Assembly: GCA_033002965.1 (NCBI GenBank)
Contig: JAURVB010013997.1
Coordinates: forward strand, 1 to 64,000
DNA length: 64,000 nucleotides
Direction: 5' to 3'
From: Piper betle
Taxonomy: Eukaryota > Streptophyta > Magnoliopsida > Piperales > Piperaceae
This document shows positions 31,791-43,129 of the stretch, piece after piece (the first letter of the stretch is position 1; each line of letters begins with the position of its first letter). Made by a program: the position numbers and the translations under genes. The notes beneath the pieces were generated by a model. That model worked only from the letters and a program-made list of their open reading frames with translations, was not told where the DNA came from and made no database searches.

Positions 31791-33120
31791 AACCATCTTG
31801 AAATGTGAGTGCTCCCCTCTTTTGTATCTTCTCCTTTATTTATATTAATTATCTTTTTGAGATGACAAAGGGGGGAGTGATATGTGCTGTATGAGGCATG
31901 AGTCTAGGGGGAGGGAGCATCTTTGTACAATTAGCTTATGAGAGTTGTCATCTCTTGGATTAAACTTTTATCTTTAAAAAATTAATAAGAATAACTAATT
32001 CATTTAGAGTTGCCAATCTCTAGATAGCCATCGGTTATATGACATGATTATCACAAGCATAGCAATTTATCATGACATCTTGTACTGTTTCAGACTAACT
32101 TCTTATGTAGGAAGTGAGCAATGAAGATCCAAGGACTCAAAAGGTAGAGCTTGAAGAACTTAAGTGTTAAGATAATCAAGTTAAGCTCGAGGGAATGCTT
32201 CATAAAGATTGATGCCACCAACTTAGATAGTTCACAATACATGAAAGTTATCATCATAAAAAAGGAGAAGAATGCTGAATTTTGTGTTGGTGTGACAAGA
32301 CTCTAAACTCTCTAAGGATGAGCAAGGGAAAACAAACAACCAACTTGGATCAACCTCATCTTAAAAGGATTTTGAAGTGTTGAAGTTATAGGGACTTTGG
32401 CAGATGTTCGGTTTGGAGTTCAGCAACCGAAACATGGGGGTACAGGCCAAGGAAGATGGAGTTTCAACCTTGGATGGACCTTTGGTTATGCATTTAGTAA
32501 CCGAAGACCTTAGTATTGGTGTGAAGCCATGGAGAAATCAGCTTCCATTACCCTTTGGTCAAGGGTTTGGCAACCAAAAAGAGAAGATTGAAGATGATGT
32601 CTTGATAAGTCAGAGTGCGGCAAGTATTTGGTTACACATTCGTCTATCGAAGGAGATCATCGGCAAAACTTTAGAAATCGATCAAAATTTCGTAAACTCA
32701 CAGTAGATTGGTAAAGTTTGAGAAGATGGTTCTACAAATGTTCAAGAGCTGAAGATGATGTGGCTAGTGTTAAGTGATCATTTGGTCAGACATTTAACAG
32801 CCATTCGATCCGATCAAGTTGCCAAAATTAGCTGTTAAAAAAAGTAAAAGTTGGTGGTTCAAATCCCAAAGGCTACTATGCTTGCAGGGCTATGGATGAC
32901 TATAAATAAGGCTTTTGGGAGTGTACTTTGAATACCTCTTGCTACTATCTATATACTCTTATAATTATACACTCTCTTGGATCAATATTAGAAGGACAAA
33001 CTTGTGCTAGGAAGGGATGCCTATTAGCTTGTATTCTACATGCTTTTGATTGTACTAAGGAGAGCGCATTGTCGAGAGTCTTGCTCAATTGTGATTGAGC
33101 TATTTTGTAAACTCTCTAGG
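31791..33120 (+). other. Post-pol and putative 3' LTR portion of the copia relic
   Basis: A TGACAAAGGGGGGAGTG purine tract near 31862-31878 follows the pol end, as in many copia elements. A 100-codon frame at 32404 has no domain and is probably LTR sequence. GACTATAAATAAGGC near 32899 looks like a TATA region. The block is interrupted at 33120 by solo LTR A and seems to resume at 43130. Confidence 0.35.
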
Positions 33121-35607
33121 TGTAAAACCCGTGACTCGAGTCAGAGTTTTACGGGAGTGAACCGATCGAGTCGAGTCAGCTTTATGGACCGCGAGCTGAG
33201 TTGAGGCCAACCGTGAGTTATGAGCGATGAGGGTCATGTATGCTCAAGTGTACGATGATAACGTCTAAAAGATGATGAAAAATGGGTTATCAAGTATATG
33301 GAGGTATACAGTATTGATTGTTATTTTTATTTTATCGTAGAATATTTTTAGGGCCGAATGACGAATTAGGACGCGTTGGATCATATTCAGGTGGGTTATT
33401 AGTTATAGAGCATGCCATTTGGATGTTATTGTGTTTGATTTATTTTATGGGATTTTTTCATATTTTTCTAGATTTTTTTAGAATTTATTACGAACTAGTT
33501 ATTATTTTGACTCGAGTAGGAATCGAGTCAATACTTATTTACGAAACTGCCACTGGAGTATATTTTCTCCATTCCCGACACTTCCCCCTTCCAAAACCCT
33601 AGCCGCCGCCGCCCCTCGTGCTCGTCGCTGCCGTCGCCGCCGCCGACGTCATACAGCCTCTGATCAACGCCGCCCCGCCCCGCCGTGCAGTCGTCGTGCC
33701 ACCACGACCCACCCCGGCCACCGCCTCGCCGCCACGACGCCGGAATCGCCCCACGAGCCACGACGTGCTCCCTCGGCGATTCGCCGCCGTCCAGGCTGTT
33801 CCGCCGCCGCTGTGACCCCGACGACCACCCTCTCGCCGTCGTCGACATTTCCCCCACCATCCCGAGCGCCGTCGAGGCCGGCCGCAGCCTCGATCGGAGC
33901 ACACCGCCGTCGCCGCCCGTTTTCAACGCCACCGCCGACGGCCATCACCGCCCCGGCTGCTCTGTTTGACACCACCATTGGACCAAGCTCGTCGAGCTGG
34001 TGCCGATAGACCCCTGATTGCCCCGTCCCGAATCATCGCTGGAATCTGTCGGAAAACCGCCGACACTCGCCGGAACCGCCGGAAAATTGGATTCGTGGGA
34101 AATTCGCCGGATCATCCGCCGAACGCACCCGGTCCAATCTGATCGGACTTCGGACGCCGCTAGGTGCCGAATTCGAGTTTCAAGCCACGAAACGGAAACC
34201 CTAGCCGTCGCCGATTTTCGACGACGCGAGGTATAATTTATTTTAATTTAATTATTTAAAAATGTTAATTATTAGAATTGCATGGCAGGATTTGTGTGTG
34301 TGTTATAATAATATATATAAATGTAGATTTGATTAAGGATAAAATATGAAATTTGTTTGATTGAGTGGTGTTAAAAATGGACGCTAAGAAATTAATTAGG
34401 GTAACTAGGCGATGATCATGATCTAATGCAAACTAGCCTAAGTAGACTTGCTAGAATTGATATAGGTTAATGTGTGTTGATTGATGAGTGATTGTGTTGA
34501 CTGTGTGTGCATGCTATAGGATGTGTGATTCATCATGCGGGCGTTAGTTTTTAGCTTGATTGTGTAGGTACGGTGTAGGAGCTCGCCGCCTAGGCGCGTG
34601 GACCCGTTTGGAGCTTCTACCAGGTCCGTTTAGGACTCGTTCTCTATTTTACGCTACTCTATTGTATATTTGATTTATCATGTGCAGGACGAGTTAAGTG
34701 GCGTTTTATCGGATCCCACTTAACTCGGGCCATTTAGCCAACAGTTTTTTTCGGATTAATAACCCTCGAGGATGAGATCCCTCGAGTTTGTTTTCGAACT
34801 TCAGATCCAGCTCACGATGCCTTCGGGCCTATTGTATAAATCCCAACCCAGGCCTATATATGTATAGTTTTCGTGTTTTCGGTGAGAGATGGGATGAGGG
34901 GTACTTGCGGCCACGTCTTCAGATAGGGCGTGTGCTCGGAAGAGCGGGCTCTGGAGCTGGGGAGAACCCACTTCGTTCCCGAAGGATCCGGACAACTCCA
35001 CCTTTGAGTTCCTCAAACCCGGAGAAGTGTGGAGGTTTACGGGTACTGCAATGCAGCGCATGTCTAGACTTGTGGTTCAAAGGGTACTGAAGGCGACTGC
35101 CTGAGAGTGCTCGGCCTTTGTGCTCAAGGCCAGGAGTAATATGGAAGGTGCAGAGGGTGGTAAGGAATGAAATTTGATGCGAGAAGCGATAGAGAAATGG
35201 CCAAGGTATGAGAATGAGAAAGAAAGGGGGACGCTGTCGACCCGAGGGCGACGGCCCGACGGCGACGGCTCCCGTATGTGCCCTGATGAGAGTTCTTGAG
35301 GAAGTATATGGTTTTGATTCAACAGGAGAGTTTGCTCTCCTGTGCCAGATTGATATTAGTTATTTTCCGGGCCGGTAACACTCGTTACTGACGGTTTTTC
35401 TATATATATGTAGGTGAGGAATGCGAGCGATGAAAGCTGTCGGGACTGCGGAGGAGCAGCACGGAACCGCGCACACATGTACCTGCCGCGTGTAACGTAT
35501 AATGATGGTGTGTTATTGTTATGTAAATGATAATTTTGATGTGTTTGCTTGAATGAATTACTTGTTATGAAATGAACTGATAAATATGAATGAGTAGGGA
35601 GCCTTGG

Positions 35608-38465
35608 TGTAAAACCCGTGACTCGAGTCAGGGTTTTACGTTACCGAACCAGTCGGTTCGACCGTTGGTTCGAGTCGAGTCAGTTTCATGAATCGCGTGC
35701 TGAGTCGAGACCAGCCGTGAGTTATGAGCGATGAGAGTCAGGTGTACCTGAATATATGATGATAACGTCGAGAAGATGGTGAGATGCGAGTTATCTGAAT
35801 ATATGAAAGTATGCAGTATTTTTTTCTTTTTATATGTTTGATCGTAGAAATAGTTTTAGGCCGAATAACGCATTAGGACGCGTTTGATTATATTCGGGTG
35901 GGTTATTAGTTATAGAGCATGTCATTTGGATGTTGTTGTGTTTGTTTTATTTTATGTGATTTTTCCATATTTTTTTAGATTTTTTTAGAATTTATTACGA
36001 ACTAGTTATTATTTTGACTCGAGTCGGAATCGAGTCAATACTTATTTACGAAACTGCCATCGCACACACTTCTTCTTCCTCCCGACCTTTTCTCCCCCAC
36101 GCCCAAACCCTAACCGCCGCCGCCCCTGTTCGCGCGCCGCCGCCGCCACGGCCGACGCCGCCTGGCCGCCGATCGACGCCGCCCCGCCCCGCCGTGTCGT
36201 CGCCGTGCCGCCCCGACCAACCCCGGCCACCGTCGCGCCGCCACGACGCCGGAATCGCCCCACGAAGCCGCGACGCTCCGCCCACTGATTTCGCCGCCGT
36301 CCGAGCCGCGCCGCCGCCGCTGTGACCCCGACGACCACCCCCTCGACGTCGCCGACGTTTCCCCCATCGTCCCGACCACCGTCGAGGCCGGCCGGAGCCT
36401 CGATCGGAGAACGCCGCCACCGCCGCCCATTTTCGACGCCGCCGTCGACGGCCATCGCCGCCTCGGCTACCCTGTTTGACACCACCATTGGACCGAGCTC
36501 GTCGAGCTGGTGCCGATAGACCCCCTGATTGCTCCGTCCCAAATCATCGCCGGAAAACCGTCGGAATCCGCCGGAAAACCGCCGACACTCGCCGGAAAAC
36601 CGCCGGAACCGCCGGAAATTGGATTTGTGGGAAATTCGCCGGATCATCCGCCGAACGCACCCGGTCCAATCTGATCGGACTTCGGACGCCGCTAGGTGCC
36701 GAACTCGAGTTTCGAGCCACGAAACGGAAACCCTAGCCGTCGCCGATTTTCGACGACGCGAGGTATAATTTATTTTAATTTAATTATTTGAAAGTTTTGA
36801 TTATTAGAATTGCATGCTAGGATTGGTGAATTGTGTGTTATAATAATATATATAAATGTAGATTTGATTAAGGATAAAAATATGAAATTTGTTTGATTGT
36901 GTGGTGTTAAAAAATAGAAGTTATGAAACTAATTAGGGTTATTAAGTAATAATCATGATCTAATCAAACTAGCTTAAGTAGACTCGCTAGAATTGATATA
37001 GGTTGATGTGTGTTGATTGACGTGTGATTGTGTTGATTGTGTGTGCATGCTATAGGATATGTGATTCATCATGCGGGCGTTAGTTTTTAGCTTGATTGTG
37101 TAGGTACGGTGTAGGAGCTCGCCGCCTAGGCGCGTGGACCCGTTTGGAGCTTCTACCAGGTCCGTTTAGGACTCGTTCTCTGATTTACGCTACTCTCTTG
37201 TGTATTTGACTTATTATGTGCAGGACGAGTTAAGTGGCGTTTTATCGAATCCCACTTAACTCGGGCCATTTAGCCAACGATTTTCCGGATTAATAACCCT
37301 CGAGGATGAGATCCCTCGAGTTTGTTTTCGAACTTCAGATCCAGCTCACGTTGCCTTCGGGCCTATTGTATAAATCCCAACCCAGACCTATATATATGTA
37401 TAGTTTTCGTGTTTTTGTGAGAGACTGAATGAGGGAAATCCGACTACCGTGCTACGCGAGCGGGCACGTGTGTGTCGACAGTGGGCTCTGGAATGGTGTG
37501 CGGGCCGTTTCATTCCCGAGGGATCCTGACAACTCCACCTTTGAGTTCCTCAAACCCGGAGAAGTGTGGAGGTTCACGGGTACTGCATTGCAGCGCATGT
37601 CTAGACTTGTGGTTTCAAAGGGTACTGAAGGCGACTGCCCGAGAGTACTCGGCCTTCGTGCTCAAGGCCAGGAGTAATATGGAAGGTGCAGAGGGCGGAA
37701 AGGAATGAGATTTGACGCGAGAAGCAATAGAGAAATGGCCGAGGCATGAGAATGTGAAAGATAGGGGGACGCTGTCGACCCGATGGCGACGGCTCCCGTA
37801 TGTGCCCTGATGAGAGTTCTTGAGGAAGTATATGGTTTTGATTCAACAGGAGAGTTTGCTCTCCTGTGCCAGATTGATATTAGTTATTTTCCGGGCCGGT
37901 AACACTCGTTACTGACGGTTTTTCTATATATATGTAGGTGAGGAATGCGAGCGATGAAAGCTGTCGGGACTGCGGAGGAGCAGCACGGAACCGCGCACAC
38001 ATGTACCTGCCGCGTGTAACGTATAATGATGGTGTGTTATTGTTATGTAAACGATAATTTTGATGTGTTTGTTTGAGTGAATTACTTGTTATGAAATGAA
38101 CTGATAAATATGAATGAGTAGGGAGCCTTGGAGTACAGACTCGGCTCAGGTAAAAATGAATGAGATAATGGTTGAATGTCATGGTAGATTAGTATGTGTT
38201 ACCGTATTTTTATAAAATAGTATATATTTTCTTTTGGTTTTTCATTTATTATTTTGTCTTGTCTTTGCTTGTACATCATAGCATGCATGTAGGACTACGT
38301 TAGAACCCATGCATCCCATCCATGCATTTCATGTTTGCATCTCCATCTTGAGACACCGAGGGCAGATCCGGGTCGGCTTAACCGAACCCAGTAGATTAGC
38401 GAACGGTTCGGTCGCCGGTGACATTTCCGGGTCGGTTCACGGGTGAGCCGAAACGGGGTGTTACA
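35608..38465 (+). repeat. 5' LTR of element B
   Basis: TGTAAAACCC...GGTGTTACA, 2858 bp. The first 32 bases hold an almost perfect dyad: GTAAAACCC, TGACTCGAGTCA, GGGTTTTAC. A TATA-like GTATAAATCC lies near 37369. About 36060-36760 is strongly GC/CpG-rich. Confidence 0.93.
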
Positions 38466-38468
38466 AAA

Positions 38469-38480
38469 GTGGTATCAGAG
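38469..38480 (+). promoter_or_regulatory. Primer-binding site of element B
   Basis: TGGTATCAGAGC (tRNA-iMet), three bases after the LTR end. Confidence 0.93.
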
Positions 38481-38650
38481 CTAACCCTTGGTTGATTAAG
38501 ATGGTAGATGCGTTACAGGTTACATGTGTGCCGAAGCTGCTCCAAGCTGTTCCGACAGGTATTTTTCTGTTTTAATGTTTTTGATTGTAGATTTCCTTAC
38601 AAATCGGTAATGTGACAGGCGAGTAGACGAGATCAGGAATTTGTAGCAGG

Positions 38651-40543
38651 ATGGTGACACAGACCCGCCGGACACAGATCAGGACCCCATCGCCTCCAGT
38701 AGCCAGACAGGACAGTCCTAGCCCTGTTCACAGTGACGCCGCCTCCAGTCAACCTAGGACTGCCATGCCACCAGTAGAGGTCAGTGTGCCAGTTTCAGCT
38801 AGCCGACGTGGTGAGAGCCATCGTCAAGACAGTCGCCGCGACCGAGATAGTCGTCGAGACCGAGATAGTCGTCGAGACCGAGATAGTCGCCGGGACCGAG
38901 ACAGTGGTCGTGATAGTTACTGCACCAGAAGTAGTCGACAGGAGAGAGACGCAGCGATCACCAGGTTGGCGGAAGTTCAGATACAAATGCTACACAGTCA
39001 GGAAGAATTTAGGAGACAAATGCAGCAAGACCAACAGGAATTCAGGAGAGAGCTCAGACAGATAGCCCTTTCTGTGGCCAGAACTGAGAAGAGACCAGCA
39101 GTGGGTGAAGAGGCACCGGGAGAGCCAGTAGTTTCCACAGACCCTATGCCGCCGCCTCCTCCTCCACCGCTGCAACAGAGGGCTACTCCAACGACAGTCC
39201 CCTTATTTGCCCCACTTCAGGCGGGGATGAGACCGGACATCAGTGGAACCGCAGCAGTAGGTAGCGGGCAGACTGCAGGCGGAAGTGGAGCTGCAAGATT
39301 TGATGGTATACCAGCAGGTACGGGACCACAAATTCCTCGGTATGAGCAAGGAGAAGGATCGAACAGATCAGTGGATACGAGGAAATTGGGACTGTGGCAG
39401 TACGAGAAGTTCGTGAAGAATGGTGGACGACCGTTCTTTGGAAAGTTGGACGCGGAAGAGGCATTCTTGTGGATATCGTCAGCCATAGGTGTGTTTGACA
39501 CTATGGCATGCCCGATGGAGCACCGAGTGCGCATCATCACAGGAGCATTCCAGGACGAAGCCAGGATATGGTGGAGTTCGGTCCAGAATTCTATATTTGC
39601 CCATCGTCAGCCCCAGGACATCACATGGGAGGAATTTAGGGCGGAATTCGATGGAAAGTATTTCCCGCCAAACATCAGGAAGAGAAAGGAGCGAGAATTC
39701 CAGACGCTGAGGCAGGGACCCATGACGGTGGTACAATACGAGACTAGGTTTAGAACTCTAGAGAGATTTGCACCAGACTTGGTGTCCACCGAAGAAAGAA
39801 GGATAGAGCGTTTTTACGAAGGCCTCCATCACGAGATCAGGATGGCCTATTTGGATAGGAAGTTCGCTACCTTTGGTGATGTAGTGAGAGCTGCAGGCGA
39901 GGCAGAACGAGTTATAGCTGCTAGACCTCACCAGGATGTTGACCAGAGGCAGCAACATTCGAGGCCATATCAGCCAGAGCAGGGAGAACAGCAGAGACAT
40001 CAGTCAGATGCACCAGTTGCCATAAGGGCTATGGATGCCCAAGTTCAGGGCTACAGAGCACCCTTCTGTCAGAATTGTCGACGTCGTCATGGAGGTGAGT
40101 GCAGAGCAGGCACAAACACATGCTACAGATGCGGTCAGCGAGGACATAGAGCTGCAGAGTGCAGTGTAGGCACAGACGTGTGCTATAGTTGCGGTCAACC
40201 AGGGCATAGAGCTGCAACTTGTCCAACCGGCCAGACCCAACAGGTGACGCTCCCAGCACCACCGCAGAGACTTGCGCTCCCAGGTCCCCAGCAACAACCA
40301 CAGCAGACAGGCAGAGACCAACAGCCACCGAGGCAGCAGCAGAGAGGACTTGTAGCTATCATGACAGGACAAGAACATCAGGCCTTGGATCAGAGAGGAA
40401 TGCAAACAACGCCACCAGCAGGACTATCCGTCTCGGTACCACCATGGACAGCTGGGATGGACATAGCCACGATTGCTGAAGCACTGGAGGATACGACAAG
40501 CGTGACAGGTACGCAAGCGTCTCACTTCAGATTTCACATTTAG
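38651..40543 (+). CDS. Gag polyprotein of element B, intact, two CCHC knuckles
   Basis: 630 codons from the ATG at 38651, with no stop or frameshift. The N-terminus is Pro/Ser-rich, with an Arg-Asp-Ser repeat (SRRDRD units, about residues 58-85) encoded by an 18-bp-type tandem repeat. A Gln/Arg-rich, coiled-coil-like segment follows (about 100-145), then the retrotransposon gag domain (FLWISSAIGVFD, ARIWWSSVQN, FRAEFDGKYFPPNIRKRKE, FRTLERFAPDLV, FYEGLHHEIRMAYL; about 270-415). Two zinc knuckles, CYRCGQRGHRAAEC and CYSCGQPGHRAATC, lie at about 490-525, then a Gln-rich tail. It would form particles and bind RNA. Its intactness in an element without pol suggests either selection or youth. Confidence 0.93.
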   Translation: MVTQTRRTQIRTPSPPVARQDSPSPVHSDAASSQPRTAMPPVEVSVPVSASRRGESHRQDSRRDRDSRRDRDSRRDRDSRRDRDSGRDSYCTRSSRQERDAAITRLAEVQIQMLHSQEEFRRQMQQDQQEFRRELRQIALSVARTEKRPAVGEEAPGEPVVSTDPMPPPPPPPLQQRATPTTVPLFAPLQAGMRPDISGTAAVGSGQTAGGSGAARFDGIPAGTGPQIPRYEQGEGSNRSVDTRKLGLWQYEKFVKNGGRPFFGKLDAEEAFLWISSAIGVFDTMACPMEHRVRIITGAFQDEARIWWSSVQNSIFAHRQPQDITWEEFRAEFDGKYFPPNIRKRKEREFQTLRQGPMTVVQYETRFRTLERFAPDLVSTEERRIERFYEGLHHEIRMAYLDRKFATFGDVVRAAGEAERVIAARPHQDVDQRQQHSRPYQPEQGEQQRHQSDAPVAIRAMDAQVQGYRAPFCQNCRRRHGGECRAGTNTCYRCGQRGHRAAECSVGTDVCYSCGQPGHRAATCPTGQTQQVTLPAPPQRLALPGPQQQPQQTGRDQQPPRQQQRGLVAIMTGQEHQALDQRGMQTTPPAGLSVSVPPWTAGMDIATIAEALEDTTSVTGTQASHFRFHI

Positions 40544-40599
40544 TAGATAGCTACCAGAGTGAAACCTCCTTAATCTAAAATTTCGAGGACGAAATTTTT

Positions 40600-40614
40600 A
40601 TAAGGAGGGAAGGT
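40600..40614 (+). promoter_or_regulatory. Polypurine tract of element B
   Basis: A purine-rich ATAAGGAGGGAAGGT directly before the TG of the 3' LTR at 40615. Confidence 0.75.
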
Positions 40615-42790
40615 TGTAAAACCCGTGACTCGAGTCAGGGTTTTACGTTACCGAACCAGTCGGTTCGACCGTTGGTTCGAGTCGAGTCAGTTTCATGAAT
40701 TGCATGCTGAGTCGAGACCAGCCGTGAGTTATGAGCGATGAGAGTCAGGTGTACCTGAATATATGATGATAACGTCGAGAAGATGGTGAGATGCGAGTTA
40801 TCTGAATATATGAAAGTATGCAGTATTTTTTTCTTTTTATATGTTTGATCGTAGAAATAGTTTTAGGCCGAATAACGCGTTAGGGCGCGTTGGATTATAT
40901 TTGGGTGGGTTATTAGTTATAGAGCACACCCGGAACCGCCGGAAATTGATTTGTGGGAAATTCGTCGGATCATCCGCCGAACACACCCGGTCCAATCTGA
41001 TCGGATTTCGGACGCCGCTAGGTGCCGAATTCGAGTTTCGAGCCACGAAACGGAAACCCTAGCCGTCGCCGATTTTCGACGACGCGAGGTATAATTTATT
41101 TTAATTTAATTATTTGAAAGTTTTGATTATTAGAATTGCATGCTAGGATTGGTGAATTGTGTGTTATAATAATATATATAAATGTAGATTTGATTAAGGA
41201 TAAAAATATGAAATTTGTTTGATTGTGTGGTGTTAAAAATAGAAGTTATGAAACTAATTAGGGTTATTAAGTAATAATCATGATCTAATCAAACTAGCTT
41301 AAGTAGACTCGCTAGAATTGATATAGGTTGATGTGTGTTGATTGACGTGTGATTGTGTTGATTGTGTGTGCATGCTATAGGATGTGTGATTCATCATGCG
41401 GGCGTTAGTTTTTAGCTTGATTGTGTAGGTACGGTGTAGGAGCTCGCCGCCTAGGCGCGTGGACCCGTTTGGAGCTTCTACCAGGTCCGTTTAGGACTCG
41501 TTCTCTGATTTACGCTACTCTCTTGTGTATTTGATTTATTATGTGCAGGACGAGTTAAGTGGCGTTTTATCGAATCCCACTTAACTCGGGCCATTTAGCC
41601 AACGATTTTCCGGATTAATAACCCTCGAGGATGAGATCCCTCGAGTTTGTTTTCGAACTTCAGATCCAGCTCACGTTGCCTTCGGGCCTATTGTATAAAT
41701 CCCAACCCAGACCTATATATATGTATAGTTTTCGTGTTTTTGTGAGAGATTGAATGAGGGAAATCCGACTACCGTGCTACGCGAGCGGGCACGTGTGTGT
41801 CGACAGTGGGCTCTGGAATGGTGTGCGGGCCGTTTCATTCCCGAGGGATCCTGACAACTCCACCTTTGAGTTCCTCAAACCCGGAGAAGTGTGGAGGTTC
41901 ACGGGTACTGCATTGCAGCGCATGTCTAGACTTGTGGTTTCAAAGGGTACTGAAGGCGACTGCCTGAGAGTACTCGGCCTTCGTGCTCAAGGCCAGGAGT
42001 AATATGGAAGGTGCAGAGGGCGGAAAGGAATGAGATTTGACGCGAGAAGCAATAGAGAAATGGCCGAGGCATGAGAATGTGAAAGATAGGGGGACGCTGT
42101 CGACCCGATGGCGACGGCTCCCGTATGTGCCCTGATGAGAGTTCTTGAGGAAGTATATGGTTTTGATTCAACAGGAGAGTTTGCTCTCCTGTGCCAGATT
42201 GATATTAGTTATTTTCCGGGCCGGTAACACTCGTTACTGACGGTTTTTCTATATATATGTAGGTGAGGAATGCGAGCGATGAAAGCTGTCGGGACTGCGG
42301 AGGAGCAGCACGGAACCGCGCACACATGTACCTGCCGCGTGTAACGTATAATGATGGTGTGTTATTGTTATGTAAATGATAATTTTGATGTGTTTGTTTG
42401 AGTGAATTACTTGTTATGAAACGAACTGATAAATATGAATGAGTAGGGAGCCTTGGAGTACAGACTCGGCTCAGGTAAAAATGAATGAGATAATGGTTGA
42501 ATGTCATGGTAGATTAGTATGTGTTACCGTATTTTTATAAAATAGTATATATTTTCTTTTGGTTTTTCATTTATTATTTTGTCTTGTCTTTGCTTGTACA
42601 TCATAGCATGCATGTAGGACTACGTTAGAACCCACGCATCCCATCCATGCATTTCATGTTTGCATCTCCATCTTGAGACACCGAGGGCAGATCCGGGTCG
42701 GCTTAACCGAACCCAGTAGATTAGCGAACGGTTCGGTCGCCGGTGACATTTCCGGGTCGGTTCACGGGTGAGCCGAAACGGGGTGTTACG
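40615..42790 (+). repeat. 3' LTR of element B, with about 680 bp deleted
   Basis: Matches the 5' LTR, but jumps near 40926 from the GAGCA that corresponds to 35919 directly to the CCGGAACCGCC block at about 36603, so the CpG-rich core is missing. The last bases are TGTTACG instead of TGTTACA. Other differences are few and mostly C/T or G/A. Confidence 0.9.
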
Positions 42791-43129
42791 CTTGGAGTTC
42801 AGACTCGGCTCAGATAAAAACGAATGAGATAATGATTTAATGTCATGGTAGATTGTTATGTGTTATCGTATTTTCATAAAATAGTATATATTTTGTTTTG
42901 GTTTCTCATTTGTTGTTTTGTCTTATTTTGCTTGTACATCATAGCATGCATGTAGGACCGTGTTAGAACCCAATCGTTCCCATTCATGCATTTCATATTT
43001 GCACCTCCATCTTGAGACGCCGAGAGTAGATCCTGGTCGGCTTAACCGAATCTAGTAGATTAGCGAACGGTTCGGTCGCCGGTGACATTTCCGGGTCGGT
43101 TCACGGGTGAGCCGAAACGGGGTGTTACA

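Larger units (their letters stand above)
35608..42790 (+). mobile_element. Gag-only long-LTR gypsy derivative (TR-GAG-like), element B
   Basis: Structure: 5' LTR 35608-38465, primer site, leader, one 630-codon gag frame, 71 bp, 3' LTR 40615-42790. CTTGG occurs on both sides (35603-35607 and 42791-42795). The internal region is only about 2.1 kb and contains no protease, RT, RNase H or integrase. What follows gag is a short piece containing TTTCGAGGACGAAATTT and a purine tract, the phrase normally found after pol in Tekay/Del-type elements. This suggests that pol was removed as a block while the cis signals were kept. Such elements must borrow enzymes from an autonomous relative. The LTRs are nearly identical outside one 680-bp deletion in the 3' LTR. 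Confidence 0.92.
33121..43129 (+). mobile_element. Solo LTR A (long-LTR gypsy family), interrupted by element B
   Basis: It starts TGTAAAACCC at 33121 and ends GGGGTGTTACA at 43129. The flanks are CTAGG (33116-33120) and CTATG (43130-43134), a 5-bp duplication with one mismatch. The LTR itself is 33121-35607 plus 42796-43129, about 2.8 kb; the gap is the nested element B and its duplicated CTTGG. There is no primer site after it, so it is a solo LTR. Its middle is CpG-rich, with Arg/Ala/Pro frames that are not genes. The terminal dyad found in B is present with one change. Confidence 0.88.

Noticed and set aside
32404..32706. 100-codon frame downstream of copia pol, considered as an env-like gene
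   Set aside because: No signal peptide, membrane segment or known domain; position and composition fit LTR sequence.
33528..36768. Several 60-200-codon Arg/Ala/Gly/Pro-rich frames on both strands
   Set aside because: They lie in the CpG-rich core of the long LTRs, appear in all frames because stops are rare there, and recur in each LTR copy without conserved protein motifs.
38820..38915. CRISPR-like short regular repeats
   Set aside because: The repeats encode an in-frame Arg-Asp-Ser tract within gag; there are no spacers, and this is a eukaryotic genome.
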